Below, piece by piece: positions 1 through 5,731 of a stretch of DNA of 18,817 nt. Both the position numbers and the translations under genes were made by a program. The DNA is from an uncultured Anaerococcus sp. (GTDB taxonomy: Bacteria; Bacillota; Clostridia; Tissierellales; Peptoniphilaceae). The stretch is taken from positions 1 to 18,817 of the forward strand of contig NZ_CALGYW010000043.1 in assembly GCF_937934665.1 (NCBI RefSeq). The letters are read 5' to 3'. How positions within the stretch are numbered: the stretch's first letter is position 1; each line of letters begins with the position of its first letter. The notes beneath the pieces were generated by a model. That model was given only the letters and a program-made list of their open reading frames with translations, had not been told where the DNA came from and searched no databases.

Positions 1-1270
1 AAGAAGAGGATTTTTCTGTTACTAATAGCCTGTCATAAAGGTCTTCGTAGAATGGTTGAGATTTCATAATTTCTGCAACTAGGTAGGCTGCGAAGGATAC
101 GACTGCAAGGGCTAAGATATTGGAAAAGGCCCCGCCTGTCATTTCTAAAATCAGGATAATGGCTGTGATTGGCGTCCTAACTATTGCTGAGAAATGTCCT
201 GCCATAGCAATTAGGGATATGGCGAAAATCATTTCTACTGGTATTAGACCAAGGTCAACAAGGATTGTCCCGTAAATATTTCCAAGAATTGCTCCTATAG
301 CTAAAAGTGGAACAAGTGATCCACCTGATAGGCCCATACCAAAGGCAAGGCTTAGAAGCAAAATTTTTGCAAGATACATATAAATTAGCGTACCCACCCC
401 CTCATTTCCTAGGCTTGGCAAATAGATTAATTCCTCACCAGATGCAAATAGTCTTGGGTCAACTAGTAAAACCAAACCTGTAATTACAAATGGAGCAAGA
501 TACTTTACTACTTCTGGTAAATAAATTTTTTTGTAGACGTCTTTTGCCCCTATAACAGCCTTATTAAATAAAACTCCCGATAGGCCTGTAAGAAGGCCTA
601 AAATCACAATAAGCCCCAAAGACTTTTGGTCTATAGTTTCAAAGGCAGGTATGCTTTCAAGGCTTGGAAAATCTCCGAAAACTAGTCCACTTGTAACTGT
701 AGCTGAGATAATTGTAAGAGCTGAGGATAAAAAAGTATTTATGTTATGGGTCCTAAAAATTTCCTCAACAGCAAAAATTATTGACGCCACTGGGGCATTA
801 AAGGCAACTGCAAAACCTGATGAAGCAGCAGATCCTATAAATAAATTCCTATCGACTTTAGGGAAAAATTTACCTACTATGTCCCCTGCAAGACCACCTA
901 GGTGGACTGATGGGCCCTCCCTACCTACTGTAAGGCCAGATCCTATGGTGAGGACAGAAGCGATAAATTTACCGATAATGGTCTTTTCGCTATTAACTTC
1001 TATAGTCCCCTCCATCATCCCAGTCACAACAGGGATGCCAGACCCCTTGGTATTTTTATCTTTTTTCAAGATAAAATATGTAAGAAGTCCTATACCAATT
1101 ATAAGAACCATAAAGATAATTTTATCAAAGCTTTCGGAAGATGTTAAAAACCCTTCCGTAAAAGCTGATGTTAGGCCAATTAACTTTTTAAAAATTCCAA
1201 TTAATAAACCCGTAATAATTCCCAAAACAATAAAGGCGGGTAAAGCTTTAAACGATATTTTTTCTTTCAT
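1..1270 (-). CDS. ClC-family chloride/proton antiporter (3' end outside window)
   Basis: Integral membrane transporter of the ClC family, expected to exchange Cl- for H+ across the cytoplasmic membrane. Reading the minus strand from the ATG at 1270 gives 423 uninterrupted codons that run off the left edge, so the C-terminus is missing. The diagnostic ClC motifs are present in order: GSGIP (residues 76-80, chloride-type selectivity serine), GREGP (116-120, with gating Glu118), AFNAP followed by VEE (Glu170 matches the internal proton glutamate of antiporters), GGSLVP (316-321, the usual GxFxP position) and the helix-R tyrosine in QPFY (Tyr408). The proton glutamate argues for an antiporter rather than a channel, and GSGIP argues against the fluoride- and nitrate-type variants. 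Some Firmicutes members carry a cytosolic TrkA-C domain after helix R; whether this one does cannot be seen. The start is supported by an AAGGAG site six bases upstream. The gene is divergent from the aldo/keto reductase. Confidence 0.93.
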   Translation of the reverse strand, partial: MKEKISFKALPAFIVLGIITGLLIGIFKKLIGLTSAFTEGFLTSSESFDKIIFMVLIIGIGLLTYFILKKDKNTKGSGIPVVTGMMEGTIEVNSEKTIIGKFIASVLTIGSGLTVGREGPSVHLGGLAGDIVGKFFPKVDRNLFIGSAASSGFAVAFNAPVASIIFAVEEIFRTHNINTFLSSALTIISATVTSGLVFGDFPSLESIPAFETIDQKSLGLIVILGLLTGLSGVLFNKAVIGAKDVYKKIYLPEVVKYLAPFVITGLVLLVDPRLFASGEELIYLPSLGNEGVGTLIYMYLAKILLLSLAFGMGLSGGSLVPLLAIGAILGNIYGTILVDLGLIPVEMIFAISLIAMAGHFSAIVRTPITAIILILEMTGGAFSNILALAVVSFAAYLVAEIMKSQPFYEDLYDRLLVTEKSSS

Positions 1271-1287
1271 AATTTCTCCTTTATATT

Positions 1288-1317
1288 ACTATACCAAATT
1301 TCAAGCTATTTTTGTAA
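1288..1317 (-). promoter_or_regulatory. Candidate promoter of the ClC gene
   Basis: On the minus strand a TATAGT -10 (1288-1293) is preceded by TGG, giving an extended -10. TTACAA (1312-1317) lies 18 bases upstream as a weak -35. The predicted start lies almost at the ribosome binding site, so the leader would be very short. The -35 hexamer overlaps that of the divergent promoter. Confidence 0.45.
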
Positions 1318-1342
1318 CAAACTTTTCAATTTATGATACAAT
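1312..1342 (+). promoter_or_regulatory. Candidate promoter of the aldo/keto reductase gene
   Basis: TGATACAAT at 1334-1342 is an extended -10, with TTGTAA (1312-1317) 19 bases upstream of the hexamer. The ribosome binding site AAAGGA follows at 1358-1363, six bases before the ATG. The -35 region is shared back to back with the ClC promoter, so the two genes may compete for polymerase. Confidence 0.5.
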
Positions 1343-1369
1343 AGTATAAGAAGAAAGAAAGGATTAGAT

Positions 1370-2494
1370 ATGAAATATTTTGATTTTAAAGACGAAAAAA
1401 TTTCAAGACTTGGCTTTGGTTGCATGAGATTTAAGACAATTGATGAAGAACCAAGTCAGATTGATAAAAAAGAATCATCAAAAATTATAAAAGAGGCTAT
1501 AGAAAAGGGACTTACATATATTGATACAGCCTACCCTTACCATGAAAAAATGAGCGAGAAATTTGTCGGAGAATTTTTGGAAGAAAATAATTTGAGGGAT
1601 GAAATCTACCTTGCTACAAAACTTCCATGTTGGCTGGTAAAAGAAAAGGACGATTTCTATAAGATTTTTAATGAACAATTAGAAAACTTAAGAACCGACC
1701 ACCTAGACTTCTACCTCCTTCACTCCCTTGATATCAAAAGATTTAGAGAAATGGTAGACCTTGGTGTCTTTGACTTTGTAAATGAGCTAAAGGAAAAGGG
1801 ACTTGTAAAAAATATCGGCTTTTCCTTCCACGATGAATACGAAGCTTTCGAAGAAATAATAAAGGCCTATGACTGGGATTTTTGCCAAATCCAGCTAAAT
1901 TACCTAGATATTAACCTACAAGCTGGCATGAAAGGCTACAATTTAGCCAAAAAAATGGGTATCCCTGTTGTAATAATGGAACCTGTCAAGGGCGGCAGAC
2001 TTGCAAATCCTCCTCAAGAAGTCCTTGATTTGATGGATGATAAAAACCTATCACCTGCTCAAATGGCCCTAAAATTCCCACTTTCTTTAGACAATGTCAT
2101 GACAGTCCTATCAGGAATGAACGATATAGACCAAGTTAGGGAAAATCTAGAGATAGCAAGCGAAGTTGAGCCAGGAGACCTTGATAAAGATGATAAGGAC
2201 TTTTACGATAAAGCTAGATCAATCTATAAATCAAGAGAAAAAATCGCCTGCACAGCCTGCGAATACTGCCTGCCATGTACTGTTGAAATCAACATTCCAA
2301 AGGTATTTTCTATGTGGAACAACGCTTATCTTTATGATGAAGAGGAAAAATCTAAAAAAGCCTATGAAGACTATCTAAAAGACGGAGTAAATCCAAAAGC
2401 CTGCATAGAATGCGGCAAATGCGAAAACATCTGCCCACAAAGCCTTGAAATAATAGAAAAACTTAGACAAGCTAATGATTTTTTGACTAAGTAA
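1370..2494 (+). CDS. Aldo/keto reductase with C-terminal 4Fe-4S ferredoxin-like domain
   Basis: Predicted cytosolic oxidoreductase of 374 residues, matching the COG1453-type family in which an aldo/keto reductase barrel is fused to an iron-sulfur tail. The N-terminal two thirds carry the AKR signature: GFGCMRF near residue 15, the IDTAYPYH segment (Asp52, catalytic Tyr57), Lys84 in ATKLP and His118 in YLLHS. The C-terminus has two cysteine groups: CxxCxxCxxC at 294, 297, 300 and 303, and the ferredoxin motif CxxCxxCxxxCP at 345, 348, 351 and 355. One or two [4Fe-4S] clusters are therefore likely. The physiological substrate is unknown; family members are inferred to reduce carbonyls with electrons passed through the cluster, which fits an anaerobe. 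It is monocistronic, with its own promoter and a strong terminator just after the stop codon. No signal peptide or membrane segment is seen. Confidence 0.9.
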   Translation: MKYFDFKDEKISRLGFGCMRFKTIDEEPSQIDKKESSKIIKEAIEKGLTYIDTAYPYHEKMSEKFVGEFLEENNLRDEIYLATKLPCWLVKEKDDFYKIFNEQLENLRTDHLDFYLLHSLDIKRFREMVDLGVFDFVNELKEKGLVKNIGFSFHDEYEAFEEIIKAYDWDFCQIQLNYLDINLQAGMKGYNLAKKMGIPVVIMEPVKGGRLANPPQEVLDLMDDKNLSPAQMALKFPLSLDNVMTVLSGMNDIDQVRENLEIASEVEPGDLDKDDKDFYDKARSIYKSREKIACTACEYCLPCTVEINIPKVFSMWNNAYLYDEEEKSKKAYEDYLKDGVNPKACIECGKCENICPQSLEIIEKLRQANDFLTK

Positions 2495-2511
2495 GAAAAT
2501 GAGCAAATGAG

Positions 2512-2537
2512 AAAAGACCCTGGCCGGGTCTTTTTTT
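2512..2537 (+). terminator. Rho-independent terminator of the aldo/keto reductase gene
   Basis: A nine-base-pair stem, AAAAGACCC pairing with GGGTCTTTT, has a five-base loop (TGGCC) and runs into seven T residues. It begins 17 bases after the stop codon. Confidence 0.93.
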
Positions 2538-2689
2538 GTAAATTATTTATAATAATTTCTTGTATAAACCTTGGATAAAATACGTATAATTATATATAGA
2601 GAATTAGGTCATTTAAAACCTAGCTGGTACTATGTTTAAAGTGTAAAACAACTATGAGAAACGATTGACCCATTTAGATTAGATATATA

Positions 2690-3188
2690 AGGTATTCAAA
2701 TTTAATCAAAGCAAAGGTTAAAAATGAGTGGTAAATTCTTAAGACAGTTATTTAAAGATAGCAAATAAGATTATCGAAGAATTTTAAACTGATACCAAGG
2801 TGATATTTAAAATTCGAGATCATCTTGATAATAATATTAAAAAATAAATATTCTGAAAATATGAAAAAGAAAAGAAATTTAAAATTTTATAGACACCTAG
2901 ATGGTGGATTTGAAGACGTATTTACATATTAAGCATCTGACCTAATTCATAACAGGCTTATATCAAGTAATTTATTAGGTGGACTAAAGGAAGAGGTTGG
3001 CAGAGATTGTTAAATTATGATCTCCTCTAATTAGAAATCTTCTATTAGACTTATACCTATCCTTAAGACTTTTAAGATAAGTCCTTATTGATATCAGTGA
3101 TATCTTGATAGAATTTTCTAAAATATATATTAGTATAAAATTGTAAATATTGTGCTAGTAAATTTATACAATAATATAAACTTGACTT
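2690..3188 (+). pseudogene. Decayed IS256/Mutator-family transposase (C-terminal half and right end)
   Basis: This stretch has no intact gene, but stitching plus-strand frames across stops and frameshifts gives a recognisable Mutator-type transposase C-terminus. In order: QRLKMSGKFLRQLF, like the QRCxxHFxRN segment; then LKNKYSENMKK and GGFEDVFTY, like the conserved EEGFEDAFTYY block; then in the same frame after one stop (2932-2934) RLISSNLLGGLKEEVGRD, like RLRTTNLLERLNEEIRRR; then after another stop N-stop-KSSIRLI, like NExSALRLI. These resemblances come from memory of the family, not a search. Downstream, positions 3163-3183 match about 16 of 21 bases of the recalled IS256 inverted repeat, in the orientation expected for a right end. 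The N-terminus and left end are not recognisable. A TATAAT at 2585-2590 could be a leftover promoter. The element is non-functional. Confidence 0.72.
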
Positions 3189-3209
3189 ATTTTTATCCTT
3201 ATGTATAAT
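3182..3209 (+). promoter_or_regulatory. Sigma-A-type promoter of dps
   Basis: TTGACT (3182-3187) and a perfect TATAAT (3204-3209) are separated by 16 bases. The predicted transcription start is near 3216, at the edge of the PerR-like operator. The -35 hexamer overlaps the end of the IS256-like right inverted repeat, so part of this promoter may have been supplied by the insertion sequence. Confidence 0.8.
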
Positions 3210-3220
3210 GTTAATGACAA

Positions 3221-3235
3221 TTAGAATCATTTTAA
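3221..3235 (+). promoter_or_regulatory. PerR-box-like operator upstream of dps
   Basis: TTAGAATCATTTTAA matches the Bacillus PerR consensus TTATAATNATTATAA at 12 of 14 defined positions, keeping the dyad. It lies just downstream of the -10 and before the ribosome binding site, where a bound repressor would block transcription. PerR control of Dps/MrgA is well established in Bacillus subtilis, so site and gene agree. A Fur-type site is the alternative reading. Confidence 0.7.
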
Positions 3236-3249
3236 ATTAGGAGGAAGAA

Positions 3250-3678
3250 ATGACAAATTTAAACAAATATCTTGCAAATCTTGCAGTAATGGATATAAAA
3301 TTCCATAACCTACATTGGAATGTAGTAGGCAGTCAATTTGTAGCTTTACATGAGTACCTTGAAGCTGAATATGATAAGGCTAGTGATAGACTTGATGAAG
3401 TTGCTGAGCTTATCAGAATGTCTGGAGAATTCCCAGTTGCTAATATAAAAGAATATTTAGAAATTTCTACAATCAAAGAGATTGAAGATTCTAGAGAAGT
3501 ATCTATTAATGAAGCATTAGAAATAGTCCTTTCTGACTTAAAACTTCAAAAAGAATTGGCTCTAGAGATTAGAAAAGAAGCAAATGAAGCTGATAATTTC
3601 CCTGTAGCTAATGCTATGGAAGATTATATAGAGGACTACAACAAACAAATTTGGTTTGTGGAATCAAGTCTTAAATAG
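3250..3678 (+). CDS. dps: Dps/MrgA-type ferritin-like DNA-protection protein
   Basis: Small ferritin-like protein of 142 residues, expected to assemble into a 12-subunit cage that oxidises and stores iron using hydrogen peroxide, protecting DNA from Fenton chemistry. The ferroxidase ligands all have counterparts to the Listeria innocua Dps residues at a constant offset: His22 and His34, Asp49 and Glu53, within HNLHWNVVG, LHEYLEAEYDK and DRLDEVAE. The length is typical of short Firmicutes Dps proteins, and there is no extended lysine-rich N-terminal tail, so direct DNA binding is uncertain. The ribosome binding site is a strong AGGAGG. The gene is monocistronic, with a sigma-A promoter and a PerR-like operator, which predicts induction by peroxide or iron limitation. 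It is the only intact gene between two decayed IS256-family elements. Confidence 0.95.
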   Translation: MTNLNKYLANLAVMDIKFHNLHWNVVGSQFVALHEYLEAEYDKASDRLDEVAELIRMSGEFPVANIKEYLEISTIKEIEDSREVSINEALEIVLSDLKLQKELALEIRKEANEADNFPVANAMEDYIEDYNKQIWFVESSLK

Positions 3679-3800
3679 GAAAAAGTGACTATTACAAAAC
3701 TTTAAAATATTATCAAAGAATAATAAAGCTACCTATTCGGCTTATTAATACTCCCTCCATTGGCTAACCAGCTAAGTCAAGAAAGCTAATCCCAGTGCGA

Positions 3801-4290
3801 GATGTGTCGATAAATAATTTTGTGTATCAACCTAAATCCTAACACAAGGGTAAGGGTTGATACTTTTTTTTATTAATCTTTATCCATTCCTAAAGATTAG
3901 AACTTGCCTTAATTTATCACCAATAATAAACTTTCATGAAAATTGCTGCTGATTTCTTAATAATTTAAGCTTGAATAAATCACCCTTCAAAAAATATTTA
4001 TTATTGGGTTAAGAATTGATTCAAGCCAGGTATCCTATAAGTCCGTACATATTAGATTTCTACTAGCTTCTGGATATTTAAAATATCTTGAAATTTGTCT
4101 ACTTGTTTTCCAAGATCTTACACACATTGGGTATTTTTTACCCCATTTTATTCAAATATACCTAGATTTGTTAAGCTTCAACCTTTCATTTATGCCTTTT
4201 ATAGAGCTTTTAAATCCTTTATGTCTTTGTAGGATACTAGTATTCTTAATCAAACAAAACTACAAAGTATTCATATAATTTCTTACAGAT
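3801..4290 (-). pseudogene. Decayed IS256-family transposase, second copy, opposite orientation
   Basis: The minus strand between about 4290 and 3866 encodes, across several stops and frameshifts, the C-terminal part of a transposase of the IS256 subgroup proper. Recognisable pieces in order are HKGFKSSIKGINE (like the KDLKxVYKAxNEE block), KWGKKYPMCVRSWKTS (like EKWGKKYPxxxRSWxxN), YFKYPEASRNLICT (like FFKYPxEIRKLIYTTN), INS-stop-PNNKYFLKGDLFKLKLL (like NSxLRKVTKNKxxFPTDEALLKxLYL) and IGDKLRQVLIF near the end. The comparison is from memory. The plus-strand sequence at 3801-3830 contains an AATAATTTTGTGTA core resembling IS256-type inverted repeats at the expected right end. The N-terminus and left end are not identified. 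It differs in subgroup from the remnant on the other side of dps, so the two are separate insertions. Confidence 0.7.
3824..3871 (+). terminator. Long hairpin with T-tract downstream of dps
   Basis: GTATCAACC (3824-3832) pairs perfectly with GGTTGATAC (3855-3863), with extra CCT/AGG pairing inside the loop region, and runs into eight T residues. It could end the dps transcript. It begins within the candidate IS256-type end, so it may be an element-borne terminator. A second perfect 9-bp hairpin (TAATCTTTA, arms at 3874-3882 and 3891-3899) follows directly. Confidence 0.75.
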
Positions 4291-4618
4291 ATAAGTGTAA
4301 AACTTAGAAAAACTGTAATAATTACCATGCATGCTTCGAGCGTCAAGCCCGTCGGATCATGAGGACTCGAGAAGCCTCTGGCCATTTCAGTATTTACAAT
4401 ATGGTGTAGGAGTTTTCTACGTCTTCAACATTTTCAAATCCTTTTTAAATTATTCTATGTATCTTTACGTCAATTCTTTTCTATATAATTCAAGCTTACA
4501 CTACAAACTTAAACTCTTAAAAATATTTTCATATGATGATAGGTGGAGAATTCACCTTAATTAACTTTGACAATGCTTGAATTATTACTAAGAAAACAAA
4601 AATTAAAACCAATACTTT
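4291..4618. other. Gene-free stretch with a short GC-rich patch
   Basis: No supported gene is seen. Positions about 4326-4385 are strikingly GC-rich for this genome and contain an NsiI/SphI-like overlap (ATGCATGC) and a CTCGAG. The rest (4386-4618) is ordinary AT-rich sequence. A plus-strand 77-codon ORF and a minus-strand 41-codon ORF cross the patch, but neither has a convincing ribosome binding site or a recognisable product. The minus-strand frame is in phase with the first recognisable piece of the adjacent transposase remnant, which may be chance. Confidence 0.4.
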
Positions 4619-5164
4619 TTAAATACCCTTCACCATTTTTATACTATCGTATCCTCTCCCATCCTTTAGGATAATGGCATTTGGAGTTTTCCCTGTCTCA
4701 ATAAATCCAATTTTATCATAAAGTGCCCTGGCTCTTTTATTTCCTGAATAATAATCTAATTCTATCTGGGAAAGGCCCAAATCCTTAGCAAAACCTTCAA
4801 GACAAATAAGAATCTTTTTCCCAATTCCTAGATTCCAAAATTCTTTAAGCACTGCGATCGCTACGTTTCCCCTATGGTGCATTTTAATTTTTCCTAATCG
4901 TATAATAGTGCCGCTGGCAATAATCCTTCCATCCATTTCTACAACTAGCATTAGGGTAGTATCTGACTTATTAAAACCTTTTATCATTTTTTCTTCTTCT
5001 TCGACAGACAGATTTATTTCTTGTGGATAAGAATTCATAAAATCAGATTCTCCATTAACAATTTTGAGATATTCTGCCATATCTTTTGCATCATTAATAT
5101 GGATTTCACGAATTTCGCACATCCTGCCATCTTTGATTTTAAATTTTTCCGCTTTAAATTTCAT
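4619..5164 (-). CDS. GNAT-family N-acetyltransferase
   Basis: Predicted cytosolic acetyl-CoA-dependent acyltransferase of 181 residues; the acceptor is unknown. The core GNAT features are visible: strand-rich LMLVVEMDGRIIASGTI around residues 71-87, the acetyl-CoA pyrophosphate loop in FWNLGIGKK (NLGIGK at 111-116, the Q/RxxGxG position) and motif B, NKRARALYDKIGF (142-154), which is typical of the RimI-like branch. The ATG at 5164 is preferred over an in-frame TTG 18 bases upstream, because GGGAG (5172-5176) sits seven bases before the ATG while the TTG has no ribosome binding site. It follows the DsrE-like gene but is separated from it by a terminator and has its own candidate promoter, so it is probably transcribed alone. 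The middle of the protein resembles generic amino-acid or antibiotic acetyltransferases; no resistance function should be assumed. Confidence 0.88.
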   Translation of the reverse strand: MKFKAEKFKIKDGRMCEIREIHINDAKDMAEYLKIVNGESDFMNSYPQEINLSVEEEEKMIKGFNKSDTTLMLVVEMDGRIIASGTIIRLGKIKMHHRGNVAIAVLKEFWNLGIGKKILICLEGFAKDLGLSQIELDYYSGNKRARALYDKIGFIETGKTPNAIILKDGRGYDSIKMVKGI

Positions 5165-5198
5165 AGTTCGACTCCCATCCAATTCATATTTTCTTAAT

Positions 5199-5227
5199 AT
5201 TATACTCTACTGAGCTAAAATCTATAA
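5199..5227 (-). promoter_or_regulatory. Candidate promoter of the GNAT gene
   Basis: On the minus strand a perfect TATAAT (5199-5204) lies 17 bases downstream of TTATAG (5222-5227), a weak -35. The predicted leader to the ATG is about 28 bases. Confidence 0.55.
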
Positions 5228-5311
5228 TTTCTAACTTTTACGGTTGTGGAGAAAGAAGGTCTAAAGCTCTATAATTTTTTATTTAAACCTGTATCACTCC
5301 AATAAATTTTA

Positions 5312-5339
5312 TAAAAGAAAAAGACCCTTTGGGTCTTTT
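5312..5339 (-). terminator. Rho-independent terminator after the DsrE-like gene
   Basis: On the minus strand AAAAGACCC and GGGTCTTTT form a nine-base-pair stem with an AAA loop, followed by a T-rich tract with one C. It lies a few bases after the DsrE-like stop codon and is the likely end of the rpoB-rpoC transcription unit. The stem is identical to that after the aldo/keto reductase. Confidence 0.88.
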
Positions 5340-5346
5340 AAAATTA

Positions 5347-5685
5347 TTAAAATTCTATGACTTGATAGCCTTGATCTAGATATGAATTCATTCCAGCATG
5401 ACCATCCATGTCGTCTAAGAACTTTAGTCCTAGGTTTTTATTTATTTCATAGACTTCTAGCATTTTCGAACAAGCCTTGCATACTCCAACAATGCTTCCA
5501 TTTTCTGTAAGTTTTTTATAAAGAGGATTTCCTTCTTCTTTTAATATGAAAGGGAGTTTTACAGATTGTCCTTCAAATATTATCTTGGCCTCTCCGCCAT
5601 TTTCGATGATTTGATTTGCGTTCATAAGTGCGTGCATAGCACACATTTTTTCTCCTTGCATAAGGTAAAATAGTACTTTTTTCAT
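5347..5685 (-). CDS. Small DsrE/DsrF-like family protein
   Basis: A 112-residue cytosolic protein with the fold pattern of DsrE-like proteins: an N-terminal KKVLFYLM strand, helix MHALMNANQIIENG, strand EAKIIFEG, and a C-terminal GYQVIEF strand. Family members act in sulfur relay or persulfide transfer, using conserved cysteines. Here Cys69 and Cys72 form a CxxC (VCKACSK) at the position where the catalytic cysteine is expected, and Cys15 is a third candidate. The exact role is unknown; a redox or sulfur-carrier function is inference. The start is supported by GAGAGG six bases upstream of the ATG. It lies 46 bases after rpoC, behind an imperfect hairpin, and may be partly co-transcribed with it. 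This location is not a standard part of the rpoBC operon. Confidence 0.75.
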   Translation of the reverse strand: MKKVLFYLMQGEKMCAMHALMNANQIIENGGEAKIIFEGQSVKLPFILKEEGNPLYKKLTENGSIVGVCKACSKMLEVYEINKNLGLKFLDDMDGHAGMNSYLDQGYQVIEF

Positions 5686-5707
5686 ATGTAACCTCTCAAT
5701 TTTTTAG

Positions 5708-5730
5708 AAAAGGGGCATTCCGCCCCCTTT
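5708..5730 (-). terminator. Imperfect hairpin after rpoC, possible partial terminator
   Basis: On the minus strand AAAGGGGGC pairs with GCCCCTTTT with one bulged base, around a GGAAT loop. The run after the stem is TTTTCT followed by A residues, a poor T-tract. Read-through to the DsrE-like gene is therefore plausible. Confidence 0.55.
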
Positions 5731-5731
5731 C

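Noticed and set aside
651..1349. A 232-codon plus-strand ORF at the left end.
   Set aside because: It is antisense to the clearly coding ClC gene, whose motifs are intact over the same bases.
2601..2948. A possible ~350-nt structured non-coding RNA: an 11-bp closing stem (2601-2611 with 2938-2948), an internal 10-bp stem (2779-2788 with 2806-2815) and a TATAAT just upstream.
   Set aside because: The same bases read in frame as conserved Mutator transposase blocks (GGFEDVFTY and RLISSNLL), which explains the region better. AT-rich decayed DNA readily yields such stems, and no known RNA family signature was seen.
3085..3105. Palindrome GATATCAGTGATATC as an operator or terminator.
   Set aside because: It lies inside the decayed transposase, has no T-tract and is not near a start site.
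3715..3800. A possible small RNA between dps and the second IS remnant.
   Set aside because: No convincing promoter or known RNA family signature was seen, and the downstream hairpin can serve as the dps terminator or belong to the IS end.
4331..4564. A 77-codon plus-strand ORF crossing the GC-rich patch.
   Set aside because: It has no ribosome binding site or recognisable domain, and its composition changes abruptly where the patch ends.
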